64,000 nucleotides of DNA, taken from positions 1 through 64,000 of the forward strand of contig DASYAV010000127.1 of NCBI GenBank assembly GCA_036501145.1. Direction: 5' to 3'. This document shows, in pieces, positions 24,366 through 32,178 of this stretch. The position numbers were made by a program, and so were the translations under genes. Numbering within the stretch: position 1 is the first letter of the stretch; every line of letters starts with the position of its first letter. This DNA comes from PALSA-505 sp036501145. Its GTDB lineage: Bacteria > Actinomycetota > Actinomycetes > Streptosporangiales > Streptosporangiaceae. Under the pieces are notes generated by a model. It ran no database searches. It worked only from the letters and a program-made list of their open reading frames with translations, and was not told where the DNA came from.

Positions 24366-25352
24366 GGTCTGCCGGCCGGCTACGGCCCCACCGGCCTGCA
24401 GGCGGCTTACAGCCTGCCGGCCGCCCGCGGCAGCGGCGAGACCGTCGCCGTCGTCGATGCCTTCGACGACCCGAACGCCGAATCGGACCTGGCGGTGTAC
24501 CGCAGCACCTACGGGCTGCCGCCGTGCACCGTGGCCAGTGGCTGCCTGCAGAAGCTGAACGAGGAAGGGCAGGCGGGTGACTACCCGCCGGAGAACGCCG
24601 GGTGGGCGCTGGAGATCTCCGCCGACCTGGACATGGTGTCTGCCGCCTGCCCGAACTGCCACATCGTGCTGGTCGAGGCGAACACGAACTCGATCGCCGA
24701 CCTCGCCGTCGCCGAGCACGTGGCCGTGGCGAGTGGCGCGATCGCCGTCTCCAACAGCTACGGTGCGACCGAGTGGGGCCAGATGTCAGCGGTGGCCGGC
24801 CGGTTCCGGCACAAGGGCACCACGTTCGTGGCCTCCAGCGGCGACACCGGCTTCGGCACCGCGCTGTTCCCGGCGGTGCTGCCCACGGTGATCGGCGTCG
24901 GCGGCACCAGCCTGACCACCGGCACCAGCCCACGCGGCTACGCCGAGCAGGCATGGTCGCTGGGCGGCAGCGGCTGCTCGGCATACGTCGCCAAGCCGGC
25001 CTGGCAGCACGACACGCACTGCCACATGCGCACGGTCGCGGACGTGTCGGCCGTCGCGGACCCGGCCACCGGTGTGGCCGTCTACGACACGGTGCCCTAC
25101 CTGGGCGAGACCTGGTACGTGGTGGGCGGGACGAGCGTCGCGTCGCCATTGATCGCAGGGGTGGTCGCGCTCGCCGGGCGCGCCGTCGGCCCGTCCTATG
25201 TCTACGCCCACCACTCGCTGCTGAACGACGTGACCGGCGGGACCAACGCGACCGTCAGCGAGAACTGCGGCGGCGACTACCTCTGCGTGGCCAGGAAGGG
25301 CTACGACGCCCCGACCGGCTGGGGCACCCCCGACGGCACCGGAGCGTTCTAA
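24366..25352 (+). pseudogene. Sedolisin (S53) catalytic domain without its own leader, read through from the SDR start
   Basis: From GLPAGYGPTGLQAAYSLP onward this is a complete S53 catalytic domain as seen in secreted actinomycete peptidases. The acid pair is in ALEISADLDMV (E182 and D186 of the chimera), and the nucleophile is S356 in GGTSVASPLIAG. The paired Cys (CPNCH, SGCLQ, ENCGGDYLC) and the ending GYDAPTGWGTPDGTGAF are typical. Intact relatives have a signal peptide and about 70 more residues before this point. Here these are replaced by SDR sequence, so the product, if made, would stay in the cytoplasm. The frame is open from 24069 to 25352. Confidence 0.75.
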
Positions 25353-25391
25353 CCCCGGTTCGGGGAAACGCCGCCCCTGACCTGCGGATCA

Positions 25392-25426
25392 ACTTCCGCC
25401 GCCGCGCCTGGCGCGGCGGCGGAAGT
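25392..25426. terminator. Strong hairpin between convergent sedolisin and GH5 genes
   Basis: A perfect 16-base stem (25392-25407 with 25411-25426) and a three-base loop, lying three bases beyond the GH5 stop. There is no T run, so it may end transcription from both sides with help or stabilise the 3-prime ends. Confidence 0.7.
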
Positions 25427-25429
25427 GCG

Positions 25430-26644
25430 TTAGCTGTTCTGCCGGATGAACCACTGCTGCGCCTGGTGCCCCGCGCCCTGGTCGAGGTTTCGCGTGCACG
25501 ACCAGTTCTTGCGGAAGTGGGTGGGGTCGTCGAGGTTCTCCGACTCGAGGAGCTGGTCCTTCACCAGTTCGGTGATGATCAGGCCGAAGCCGCGAGCCTG
25601 CAGGTAACGCAGGAAACGCGGTGCGGACTCCGGGGCGTCGTTCCAGCATGCCCACGGTGCGGCCGGCCGGGCGTAGTCCGCCCACTCACCCTCTATGACC
25701 GGGGCGTGCCCGCTGGTGGAGATGTAGCCGAAGATGTGGTCCCAGACCCGGTACTGATGCTTCCCCGGAGGGCGGTGCTCGCTGTACTCGAGGGGCCCGT
25801 CGCCGGTGATGTGGTACTTCCACGCCTGGTTGAGCAGGCTGCCGGCGCTGATGCCCTCGACCCAGAACAGGTTCGACGCCCGCTTCCGGACGAAGTCGGC
25901 CAGTTCCTGTATCCCGTAGTACCTGACGCCGCGGCACCAGCCACCGGAGTGCCAGAACGCCCAGCCGCATGGCGCCCGCTGTGCGGGCTCGTTGAAGATG
26001 TCGAAGATCACGTTGGGGTCTTTGCCGAAGTGGAAAGCCAGCGAATCCCAGAACGCCTTGCTGCGGTCCGTGGGCATCGATGCCTGCAGGGCGTCGGGAT
26101 CCTGCTGCCACTGCAGGTTCAGCACCACGATGAGGCCGCGTTTCTCGGCGTACCGCACCTCCGTGATGACCGCGTCCAGGAACGGCTTGTCGATGTGGTC
26201 GCTGGTGCTGACGAGGTTCGCCTGGCGGATCTGGAGTCGGATGGTGTTGGCGCACCAGTCGTCCGCGGCCGCCGCGATGCCCGCCTCGTCCTGTGCCACG
26301 CGGGAAGCCCAGCCAGGGTGGGCCAGCCCGGTCAGGCTGATCCCGTACGGGATGTACCGCCCGGTGGAGCCGTAGACCTTAGTCCCGTTGACGTGGAACG
26401 GGCCGCGCACATGGTGGCACGCGACCGCCTGGGCTGCCGATGACTGCCCGGTTCCGGCCTGCTGTCCCGTACCGGCCGACGTGGGACCGCTTCCGTTGTC
26501 AGCGGCCCGGGATGTGCCAAGACCGGCACCGAAGGCGTCCATCAGGCCCGCTCCCACGGCGGTGAGGCCGGCTATCAGGCCGATGACCAGCAGGAGAGGG
26601 AGCAGGTGCCGCCTGAGACCAGCCAGCACTGCGAAGTCCCCCAT
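25430..26644 (-). CDS. Membrane-anchored or secreted GH5-family glycosidase
   Basis: 404 residues. A cytoplasmic start and one hydrophobic helix (LLPLLLVIGLIAGLTAVGAGL, about 14-34) are followed by a Gly/Ser/Thr linker and a TIM barrel. NVIFDIFNEP carries the acid/base E219 and APVIEGEW the nucleophile position (E318/E320); TIRLQIRQANL is the usual early strand. This is a cellulase/mannanase-type GH5 fold and the substrate is undetermined. ATG 26644 gives the shortest membrane-anchor start; GTG/ATG starts further out are possible. It ends convergently with the sedolisin. Confidence 0.85.
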   Translation of the reverse strand: MGDFAVLAGLRRHLLPLLLVIGLIAGLTAVGAGLMDAFGAGLGTSRAADNGSGPTSAGTGQQAGTGQSSAAQAVACHHVRGPFHVNGTKVYGSTGRYIPYGISLTGLAHPGWASRVAQDEAGIAAAADDWCANTIRLQIRQANLVSTSDHIDKPFLDAVITEVRYAEKRGLIVVLNLQWQQDPDALQASMPTDRSKAFWDSLAFHFGKDPNVIFDIFNEPAQRAPCGWAFWHSGGWCRGVRYYGIQELADFVRKRASNLFWVEGISAGSLLNQAWKYHITGDGPLEYSEHRPPGKHQYRVWDHIFGYISTSGHAPVIEGEWADYARPAAPWACWNDAPESAPRFLRYLQARGFGLIITELVKDQLLESENLDDPTHFRKNWSCTRNLDQGAGHQAQQWFIRQNS

Positions 26645-26779
26645 CGTTATCGGGATCCCACCGGGGCGAACGGCACTCAGCGGCCGGGCAGACGCGGACC
26701 GGGTGCACAAAGTGCAATAAACACTCCCGGTAAAGCGTACTTGCTGCCTGGATAACGCGCAGCGATACGCACGTTGCTC

Positions 26780-27679
26780 CTAGTTTCCCGGATAGTCACC
26801 GGGCCCCTGCAGGAGGCTGGTGACGAGGGTGAGCGGAGGCCAGTTCAGCCGCCCGTGGCGGGCGGCGGCGTACGCCCGCAGTTCGACCTCCGGGCCGGCC
26901 AGCGGGAGGAAACGCACCTTGGGGCGGGTGGGGTAGCCGACGGGGAGCAGCCCGACTCCCAGGCCGGCGGTGATCATGTCTTGCACCAGGTCGAGGCTGT
27001 CTGCCTGATGGGTGATGCGGGGGGTGAACCCGGCCATCGCGGCGAGCGTGCGGATGACGTTCTCGTCCGCGGTGTTCCGGGAATTGCCGATCCAGTCGTG
27101 CCCCCGGAAGCGGGCGAAGACCTCGAGCGCCGTCGCGCCGGACGCGGGTTCGCCGGCGGGCACGCCCAGGCCCCACCGCGCGGTCCACAGCGGCGTGCTG
27201 TGCACGGCCTGGTCCACCGGGGCCGGGGCCAGGTTGTAGTCGTAGACAAGGGCCAGGTCGGCCTGGTCGGTGGCCAGCAGGCGCAGCGCCTCGGCGGGCT
27301 CGTGCTCGCGGACCAGCACGCGGACCCGCGGATGACTGGCCGCGAGGCCAGTGAGTACCGGCAGCAGGTGGGTGCGGATGGCGGTGGCGAAACCGGCGAC
27401 CCGCAAGGTGCCGTTGGGTTCTGCTCCCGGCTGCAGGTCGACCTGCGCCGCCTCGACCGTGGCCAGGATCGTCACGGCGTGCTCGGCCAGCCGGTGGCCG
27501 GCCGGCGTCAGCCGGACCCCGCGCCCGGCCGGCTCCAGGAGCGGCGTTCCCGTCTCCTGGGCCAGCACGGCCAGTTGCTGCGACACGGTCGAGGTGGTGA
27601 TGGCGAGCACGTCCGCGACCGCGCGCATGGAGCCCAGCCGGGACAACTCTGCCAGCAACTCCAGCCGCCGCGTCTCCAC
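26780..27679 (-). CDS. LysR family regulator, divergent to an EamA exporter
   Basis: 299 residues starting at GTG 27679. The HTH reads ETRRLELLAELSRLGSMRAVADVLAITTSTVSQQLAVLAQETG, the form common in actinobacterial LysR proteins paired with DMT exporters. The effector domain is complete. The 83-base divergent gap has GTTCAC and GTGGACATGAAC elements that could form the binding site. Likely role: sensing the amino-acid-like substrate of the adjacent exporter. Confidence 0.88.
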   Translation of the reverse strand: METRRLELLAELSRLGSMRAVADVLAITTSTVSQQLAVLAQETGTPLLEPAGRGVRLTPAGHRLAEHAVTILATVEAAQVDLQPGAEPNGTLRVAGFATAIRTHLLPVLTGLAASHPRVRVLVREHEPAEALRLLATDQADLALVYDYNLAPAPVDQAVHSTPLWTARWGLGVPAGEPASGATALEVFARFRGHDWIGNSRNTADENVIRTLAAMAGFTPRITHQADSLDLVQDMITAGLGVGLLPVGYPTRPKVRFLPLAGPEVELRAYAAARHGRLNWPPLTLVTSLLQGPGDYPGN

Positions 27680-27762
27680 GGATCCATTGTTCACTTTTCC
27701 CGGACGGAATATCAATGTTTATCACGTGGACATGAACGGTTACCGGCGGCTCTACTGGGGGC

Positions 27763-28689
27763 ATGACTTCACTGCGCCTCGCACACCGCCGCCTGCCCCT
27801 CGATCTGGGCAGTGCCGGGAGCGGAGCGCTGATGGGCGTGGCTTCCATGTCCTGCATCCAGCTTGGGCTGGCCCTGTCGGTGCACCTGTTCGGCCAGCTC
27901 GGCCCGCTCGGTGTGGCGGGCCTGCGGCTGGGCTGGGCCGGGCTGCTGCTGCTGGTCCTGCTCCGGCCGCGGCTGCGGCACTTCGCCGGCCGGGATCTGC
28001 TGGCCTGCGCCGTGCTGGGCGCGGTGACCGCCGGGCTGATGGTGATGTTCACGCTGGCCATCGCGCGCATCCCGCTCGGCACCGCCAGCGCGCTGGAGTT
28101 CCTCGGCCCGCTGACTGTGTCCCTGTTCGGCCCCGGCAGCGGGCGCAGACGCTGGGCCCTCCCGGCCGCCATCGGTGTCGTGCTGCTGACCCATCCCTGG
28201 CACGGCGGCGCAGACCCGGCCGGCATCGCGTTCGCCCTCGCCGCCGCGGCCTGCTGGGGCGCCTACATCCTGCTGACCCAGCACGTCGGCGACCGCGTCA
28301 CCGGATTGACCGGGCTGGCCGTGTCCATGCCGGTGGCCGGCGCGGTCGCGATGCTCGCCGCCGGGCCCAGCCTGGGCCGGCTGACCTGGCCGCTGCTGGC
28401 CATCATGCTGGGCCTGGCCGTGCTGGGCACGGTGCTGCCGTTCAGCCTGGAGTTCCTCGCCCTGCGGCGGATGACCGCGAGCGCCTTCGGCACCCTGATG
28501 AGCCTGGAACCGGCCATCGCGCTGCTGGCCGGGCTGCTCATCCTGCACCAGATTCCGGGCGCAACCTCCGCGGCCGGGGTCATCCTCGTGGTCATCGCGG
28601 GTATCGGCGCCACCCGTACCGGCGCCCGCGCGCCGGCGTCCCAGGACCACCGGGACGTGCTGGCCCCGGCCGGCCAGGCGGGCGGGTGA
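27763..28689 (+). CDS. EamA/RhtA-like drug-metabolite exporter
   Basis: 308 residues, ten predicted helices in two EamA repeats. GLRLGWAGLLLLVLLRP and ALEFLGPLTVSLFG belong to the first repeat; LEFLALRRMTASAFGTLMSLEPAIALLAGLL is the highly conserved RhtA-type signature of the second. RhtA exports threonine and homoserine, and the family also handles other amino acids and purines. ATG 27763. The TRIC-type gene follows 13 bases later, so the two may be cotranscribed. Confidence 0.9.
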   Translation: MTSLRLAHRRLPLDLGSAGSGALMGVASMSCIQLGLALSVHLFGQLGPLGVAGLRLGWAGLLLLVLLRPRLRHFAGRDLLACAVLGAVTAGLMVMFTLAIARIPLGTASALEFLGPLTVSLFGPGSGRRRWALPAAIGVVLLTHPWHGGADPAGIAFALAAAACWGAYILLTQHVGDRVTGLTGLAVSMPVAGAVAMLAAGPSLGRLTWPLLAIMLGLAVLGTVLPFSLEFLALRRMTASAFGTLMSLEPAIALLAGLLILHQIPGATSAAGVILVVIAGIGATRTGARAPASQDHRDVLAPAGQAGG

Positions 28690-28702
28690 TAGAAACCCCC
28701 GC

Positions 28703-29350
28703 ATGGTGCACGAACCCACGCTGCTGCTCATCCTCGACCTCACCGGCACGTTTGTATTCGCCCTGAACGGGGCGCTGACCGCCATCGAGGCGGCCAGGGT
28801 GGACGTGATCGGGGTGGTCACTCTCGGCGTGATCACCGCGATCGGCGGCGGAGCCATGCGCGACCTGCTCATCGGCGCGGTGCCGCCCGCCGCCTTCCAG
28901 GACTGGCGCTACCTGGCGGTGGCGATAGGCGGTGGCCTGGTGGCCTTCGGCGGTGGCCAGCGGCTGGATCAGCTGGCCGGGATCATCACGGTCCTGGACG
29001 CCGCCGGGCTGAGCATGTTCGCGGTCACCGGCGCGACCAAGGCGCTGGCCTTCGGGCTGGGCGCGGTGCCCGCGGTCATTCTCGGCGGCGTGACCGCGGT
29101 CGGCGGCGGGACCATACGCGACATGCTGGTCCTGCGGATCCCCTCGGTGCTGCACAGCGAGGGCACGCTGTACGCGATCCCGGCGCTGGCCGCCGCGGGT
29201 ATCGCGGTCGCCACGAGCAGCGCCCACGTGTACGGACCGCCGGCCGCGCTGGGCGCGGTGGCGGCCTGCTTCGGCATCAGGATGCTGGCCGTCCGCTACC
29301 ACGTGACCGCCCCGGTGCCCCACCGCGGTCACCCGTCGGTACGGCCATAG
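28703..29350 (+). CDS. TRIC-type (UPF0126/YadS-like) membrane channel protein
   Basis: 215 residues, seven helices in two internal repeats. Each repeat has the glycine-rich kinked-helix signature: GVITAIGGGAMRDLLIG in the first, GGVTAVGGGTIRDMLVL in the second, each followed by the conserved Arg-Asp. Prokaryotic TRIC proteins form trimeric K+-permeable channels; some relatives are linked to glycine handling. It is 13 bases after the EamA gene. Confidence 0.92.
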   Translation: MVHEPTLLLILDLTGTFVFALNGALTAIEAARVDVIGVVTLGVITAIGGGAMRDLLIGAVPPAAFQDWRYLAVAIGGGLVAFGGGQRLDQLAGIITVLDAAGLSMFAVTGATKALAFGLGAVPAVILGGVTAVGGGTIRDMLVLRIPSVLHSEGTLYAIPALAAAGIAVATSSAHVYGPPAALGAVAACFGIRMLAVRYHVTAPVPHRGHPSVRP

Positions 29351-29598
29351 CCGGAGCCTGCGGCGCGGATATCGTTTGCGGCGCCGGCCGCCTGGACCGA
29401 GGCTGCCGGTGTACCGTCGGCACCGTGGGAACCGGGATTTCGCGACCTGGCTCCGCGAGACCGCCTGGCCGCCGGCCTGAGCCAGGCCATGGCTCCGGCT
29501 TGACCGCCCCTTTACGCCAGTGGGCCTGGCCCGGATACACAGGGCAAATTCGATGGAATGAACGGCTTCGCCGAATACCGCCCGCGATAAGCCGCGAG

Positions 29599-31848
29599 CT
29601 ACCCGCCGGTGCCACCGGTGGACCAGAGGACCGAACCCGAGGCGCTGTAGATGACGGCGTCGCCGCTGTTCCGCACGACGAGGGAAGCCCCGGTATTTCC
29701 CGCCGTGCCGCTGGACCACACCGGCGAGCCGGAACTGGTGTAGAGGACGAAGTTCCCGTCCGTCTGCATGACCGCCTCGCCGGCGGCTGAGCCGGCCGTG
29801 CCCGAAGCCCACAGGGCGGTGCCGTTCTGGTACAGGACGAGGTTCCCGTCACCCTGCATGATCAGCTCGTAGTCGCCGTTGCACGAGGTGAGCGCCTGGT
29901 TGACGGTCAGCTCGTGATTGGCGGTCAGCGTCCCGCAGTGCACCGGGGCGCTGTCGGCGCAGTTCGAAGGGGCGGGCGTGCCCGAAGGCGCCGCGCCGCG
30001 CCGGACGCTCCACTTGGCTAGTGAGGCCGCCGGGATGCCCGCCTCCGTGCAGATGCCACCGGAGACGCGCCTTTGCGGGACAGCCGTCCCGCTCGCGTTC
30101 ACCACGTGGTACTTGCCGGGGGCGAGGCCGAGCCCGGCCGGGCTGAAGGTGATCGAGTCGTCGTACGCGGTGCCGGAGGTAACGTCCGCGAGGGTGAGCT
30201 GGGCGCTGGTTGCCGCGGACGAGACGACCGGGACGATCTGCAGGATGCCGCCGCTGGCCAGGCTCGCGTAGGCGGGGGCGTACCGGGACAATTGTGATCC
30301 CGCCGTCAGCAGGTGGCCCCCGGCGCCCTGATATGCGGTGAGGTTCGCGTCCACACCGTTGGTGGGCAGGATGGCCTTGTATCTGGACAGCTTGACCAGG
30401 CCGCTGTCCACTTCCTGGCTGGTGACCACGGCGAAGCCCGCCTGGTAGCCGGCCCAGAGATCGCTGATCCCGTTCTCCGGGGTGGCCAGGCTGCCGCCGG
30501 AGGCGTTGCCGTAGGCCTGGGAGTAGTCGATGTACACGGCGATGGGCTTTTGCGGGTAGGAGCCGGACAGGCTCTTGATGCTGGGGAGCCAGTTCGTGTA
30601 GATCGGGAAGCCGACGGTGTCCTTCTCGGTCCCGTCGTGGATGAAGAAGTCTTCGCCGCCGCCGCCGGGCATGGCCATGCCGTAGTTGCCGATCCACTGC
30701 ACCGCCTGCGCGGCGAGCTGGGTGCTGTCGTCCGGGGCCGTCCACTCCATGGCGACGTGCACATGGTAGGCGCGGCCCAGGCTGCCGAACAGCAGTGCGA
30801 GGCCGGGTGACTGGGCCGCGTCCTCGATGATCGTGACCGTGTACCGCCTGGCCAGGCGGAAGAACACATCCGGGATGTTCGCGTAGGCCACGCCGTTGCC
30901 GATGTGCCCGCCGAGGTAGTAGTAGAGCGGCGTCCCGCTGGTCACCGCGCGCGCTCGTGCGGTCAGCTGCTGGTAGACGGTCCGTACGCTCCAGACACGG
31001 AACCGCTGGTACACGTTCGCCAGTGGCTGCCCCGGCGTCGCGGCCGGCACCCGCGAGAAGGCGGTGTACGTGGTCCCGTTCGCGGTGTTGAACGCGCCGA
31101 TGGTGTGGTAGGTGTGCGGCAGGTAGACGTCGTGAAACTCGTTGATGTCGTCTTGGGCCCAGCCCGCAGCGTTCCCGCTGCCGTCGTCCCACTGCGCGTC
31201 GAGGTCGCCGTAGTCCAGGACGCTGCCGCCGTACCCGGCTTCGCCCGCCACATGCTTGATCGTGCCGGTCACATAGCTGACATAGGCCGGCCTGGCCGCC
31301 GGGTCCCACCAGGCCGGCGCGGTGCCCTGGGCACCGGTGCTGTTCACCTCGTGGCTGGTGACCCAGGAGGCTGGGCTGCCGCCCCAGCCCGAGTACCAGA
31401 AGATCAGCACCAGCCGCATCCCCGCGGCAGAGGCGTTCGCCAGTTCCTGGTCCAGTTCACCGAACGAGAACGTGCCCCGTTCCGGCTCGATCGTGTTCCA
31501 CGGCATGTCGATCTCGGCAGTGGTCAGGCCGTCCGCTTTGAGCGCGGCGAAGCTGGCCTGCGACCAGGCGGTTCCGTTGTCGTCGAAGTCGAGCTGGGTC
31601 GACCACAGGTGCGCGGGCCCCGTTGCGGCCCGCTCCGTTGCCCGTGCCGGGGCGGCCTGGGCCGTGGCCTGCGCGGCGGCCGCCGGGCTCGCGATCAGGC
31701 TCCCGGCCACGGCCACCGGCGCGGCAATCGCGGCGAGCCAGGAAACCGGGCGCGCCCGCGGGCGGCGGCGTGCCGCCGGGCCGGCCGCTGGGTCAGCCCC
31801 CGGTTCTATGGCCATCCGTGTGGCGCGCTGCCGGCTGTGCACCCTCAT
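29599..31848 (-). CDS. Secreted GH42-like glycosidase with a bulb-type lectin tail
   Basis: 749 residues. A long basic N-terminus and signal (VSWLAAIAAPVAVAGSLIASPAAA) are followed by a TIM barrel typical of the GH42/GH35-like clan (SFAALKADGLTTAEIDMPWNTIEPERGTF) and then a domain like the beta-galactosidase trimerisation region (GISDLWAGYQAGF, VVTSQEVDSGL). The last 110 residues are a B-lectin module with three QxDxNxVxY-like repeats (MQGDGNLVLYQNG, MQTDGNFVLYTSSG and the weaker VRNSGDAVIYSASG). The usual Asn-Glu acid/base pair is not obvious (DAQWDDG in its region); VAMEWTAP may hold the nucleophile. Catalysis is therefore uncertain while carbohydrate binding is likely. Confidence 0.75.
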   Translation of the reverse strand: MRVHSRQRATRMAIEPGADPAAGPAARRRPRARPVSWLAAIAAPVAVAGSLIASPAAAAQATAQAAPARATERAATGPAHLWSTQLDFDDNGTAWSQASFAALKADGLTTAEIDMPWNTIEPERGTFSFGELDQELANASAAGMRLVLIFWYSGWGGSPASWVTSHEVNSTGAQGTAPAWWDPAARPAYVSYVTGTIKHVAGEAGYGGSVLDYGDLDAQWDDGSGNAAGWAQDDINEFHDVYLPHTYHTIGAFNTANGTTYTAFSRVPAATPGQPLANVYQRFRVWSVRTVYQQLTARARAVTSGTPLYYYLGGHIGNGVAYANIPDVFFRLARRYTVTIIEDAAQSPGLALLFGSLGRAYHVHVAMEWTAPDDSTQLAAQAVQWIGNYGMAMPGGGGEDFFIHDGTEKDTVGFPIYTNWLPSIKSLSGSYPQKPIAVYIDYSQAYGNASGGSLATPENGISDLWAGYQAGFAVVTSQEVDSGLVKLSRYKAILPTNGVDANLTAYQGAGGHLLTAGSQLSRYAPAYASLASGGILQIVPVVSSAATSAQLTLADVTSGTAYDDSITFSPAGLGLAPGKYHVVNASGTAVPQRRVSGGICTEAGIPAASLAKWSVRRGAAPSGTPAPSNCADSAPVHCGTLTANHELTVNQALTSCNGDYELIMQGDGNLVLYQNGTALWASGTAGSAAGEAVMQTDGNFVLYTSSGSPVWSSGTAGNTGASLVVRNSGDAVIYSASGSVLWSTGGTGG

Positions 31849-32178
31849 GTGGGTCCGTCCTCTGCGGTGCCGCGGCGCGAGTGGGCAGGCCGGGGCGGTC
31901 TGGGCGGTCCGGTTTCACCGGGTCGCCCGCCATCTTCGCGCCACGATCAAGTCTGGACGAGTGATTGCGTTAGATTTTCACAAGTTGTTCCTGAGCCCCT
32001 CGCGCCCGGATCATGCCTGGCCCCGGAGTGGTGTTCGCCGGCCCCATGTCCCTCATCGGCCACACCTTGGCGCCAATCATTAGGGACAATGACGAGGACA
32101 TCACATAACAGGAGCGAACGGCGCCGGTCAGGCAGACGCCGCGACCCCAGCTGGAGGCAACCCCGTGGGCAGGGAGCT
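31849..32178. other. Divergent promoter region, no gene seen
   Basis: 330 bases between the GH42-like gene and the FHA gene. It includes an AT-rich patch near 31968-31990 (GCGTTAGATTTTCACAAG) that could hold the promoter of the secreted protein. No convincing coding frame or strong inverted repeat was found. Confidence 0.5.

Noticed and set aside
26796..28226. Long minus-strand frame running across the LysR and EamA genes
   Set aside because: Low-complexity Arg/Ala/Pro content with no domain. The LysR and EamA genes in other frames explain the region and its divergent promoter.
30904..32178. In-frame N-terminal extension of the FHA gene by 425 codons
   Set aside because: It is antisense to the GH42-like gene and has no domain content; AGGGAG and ATG 32179 give the natural start.
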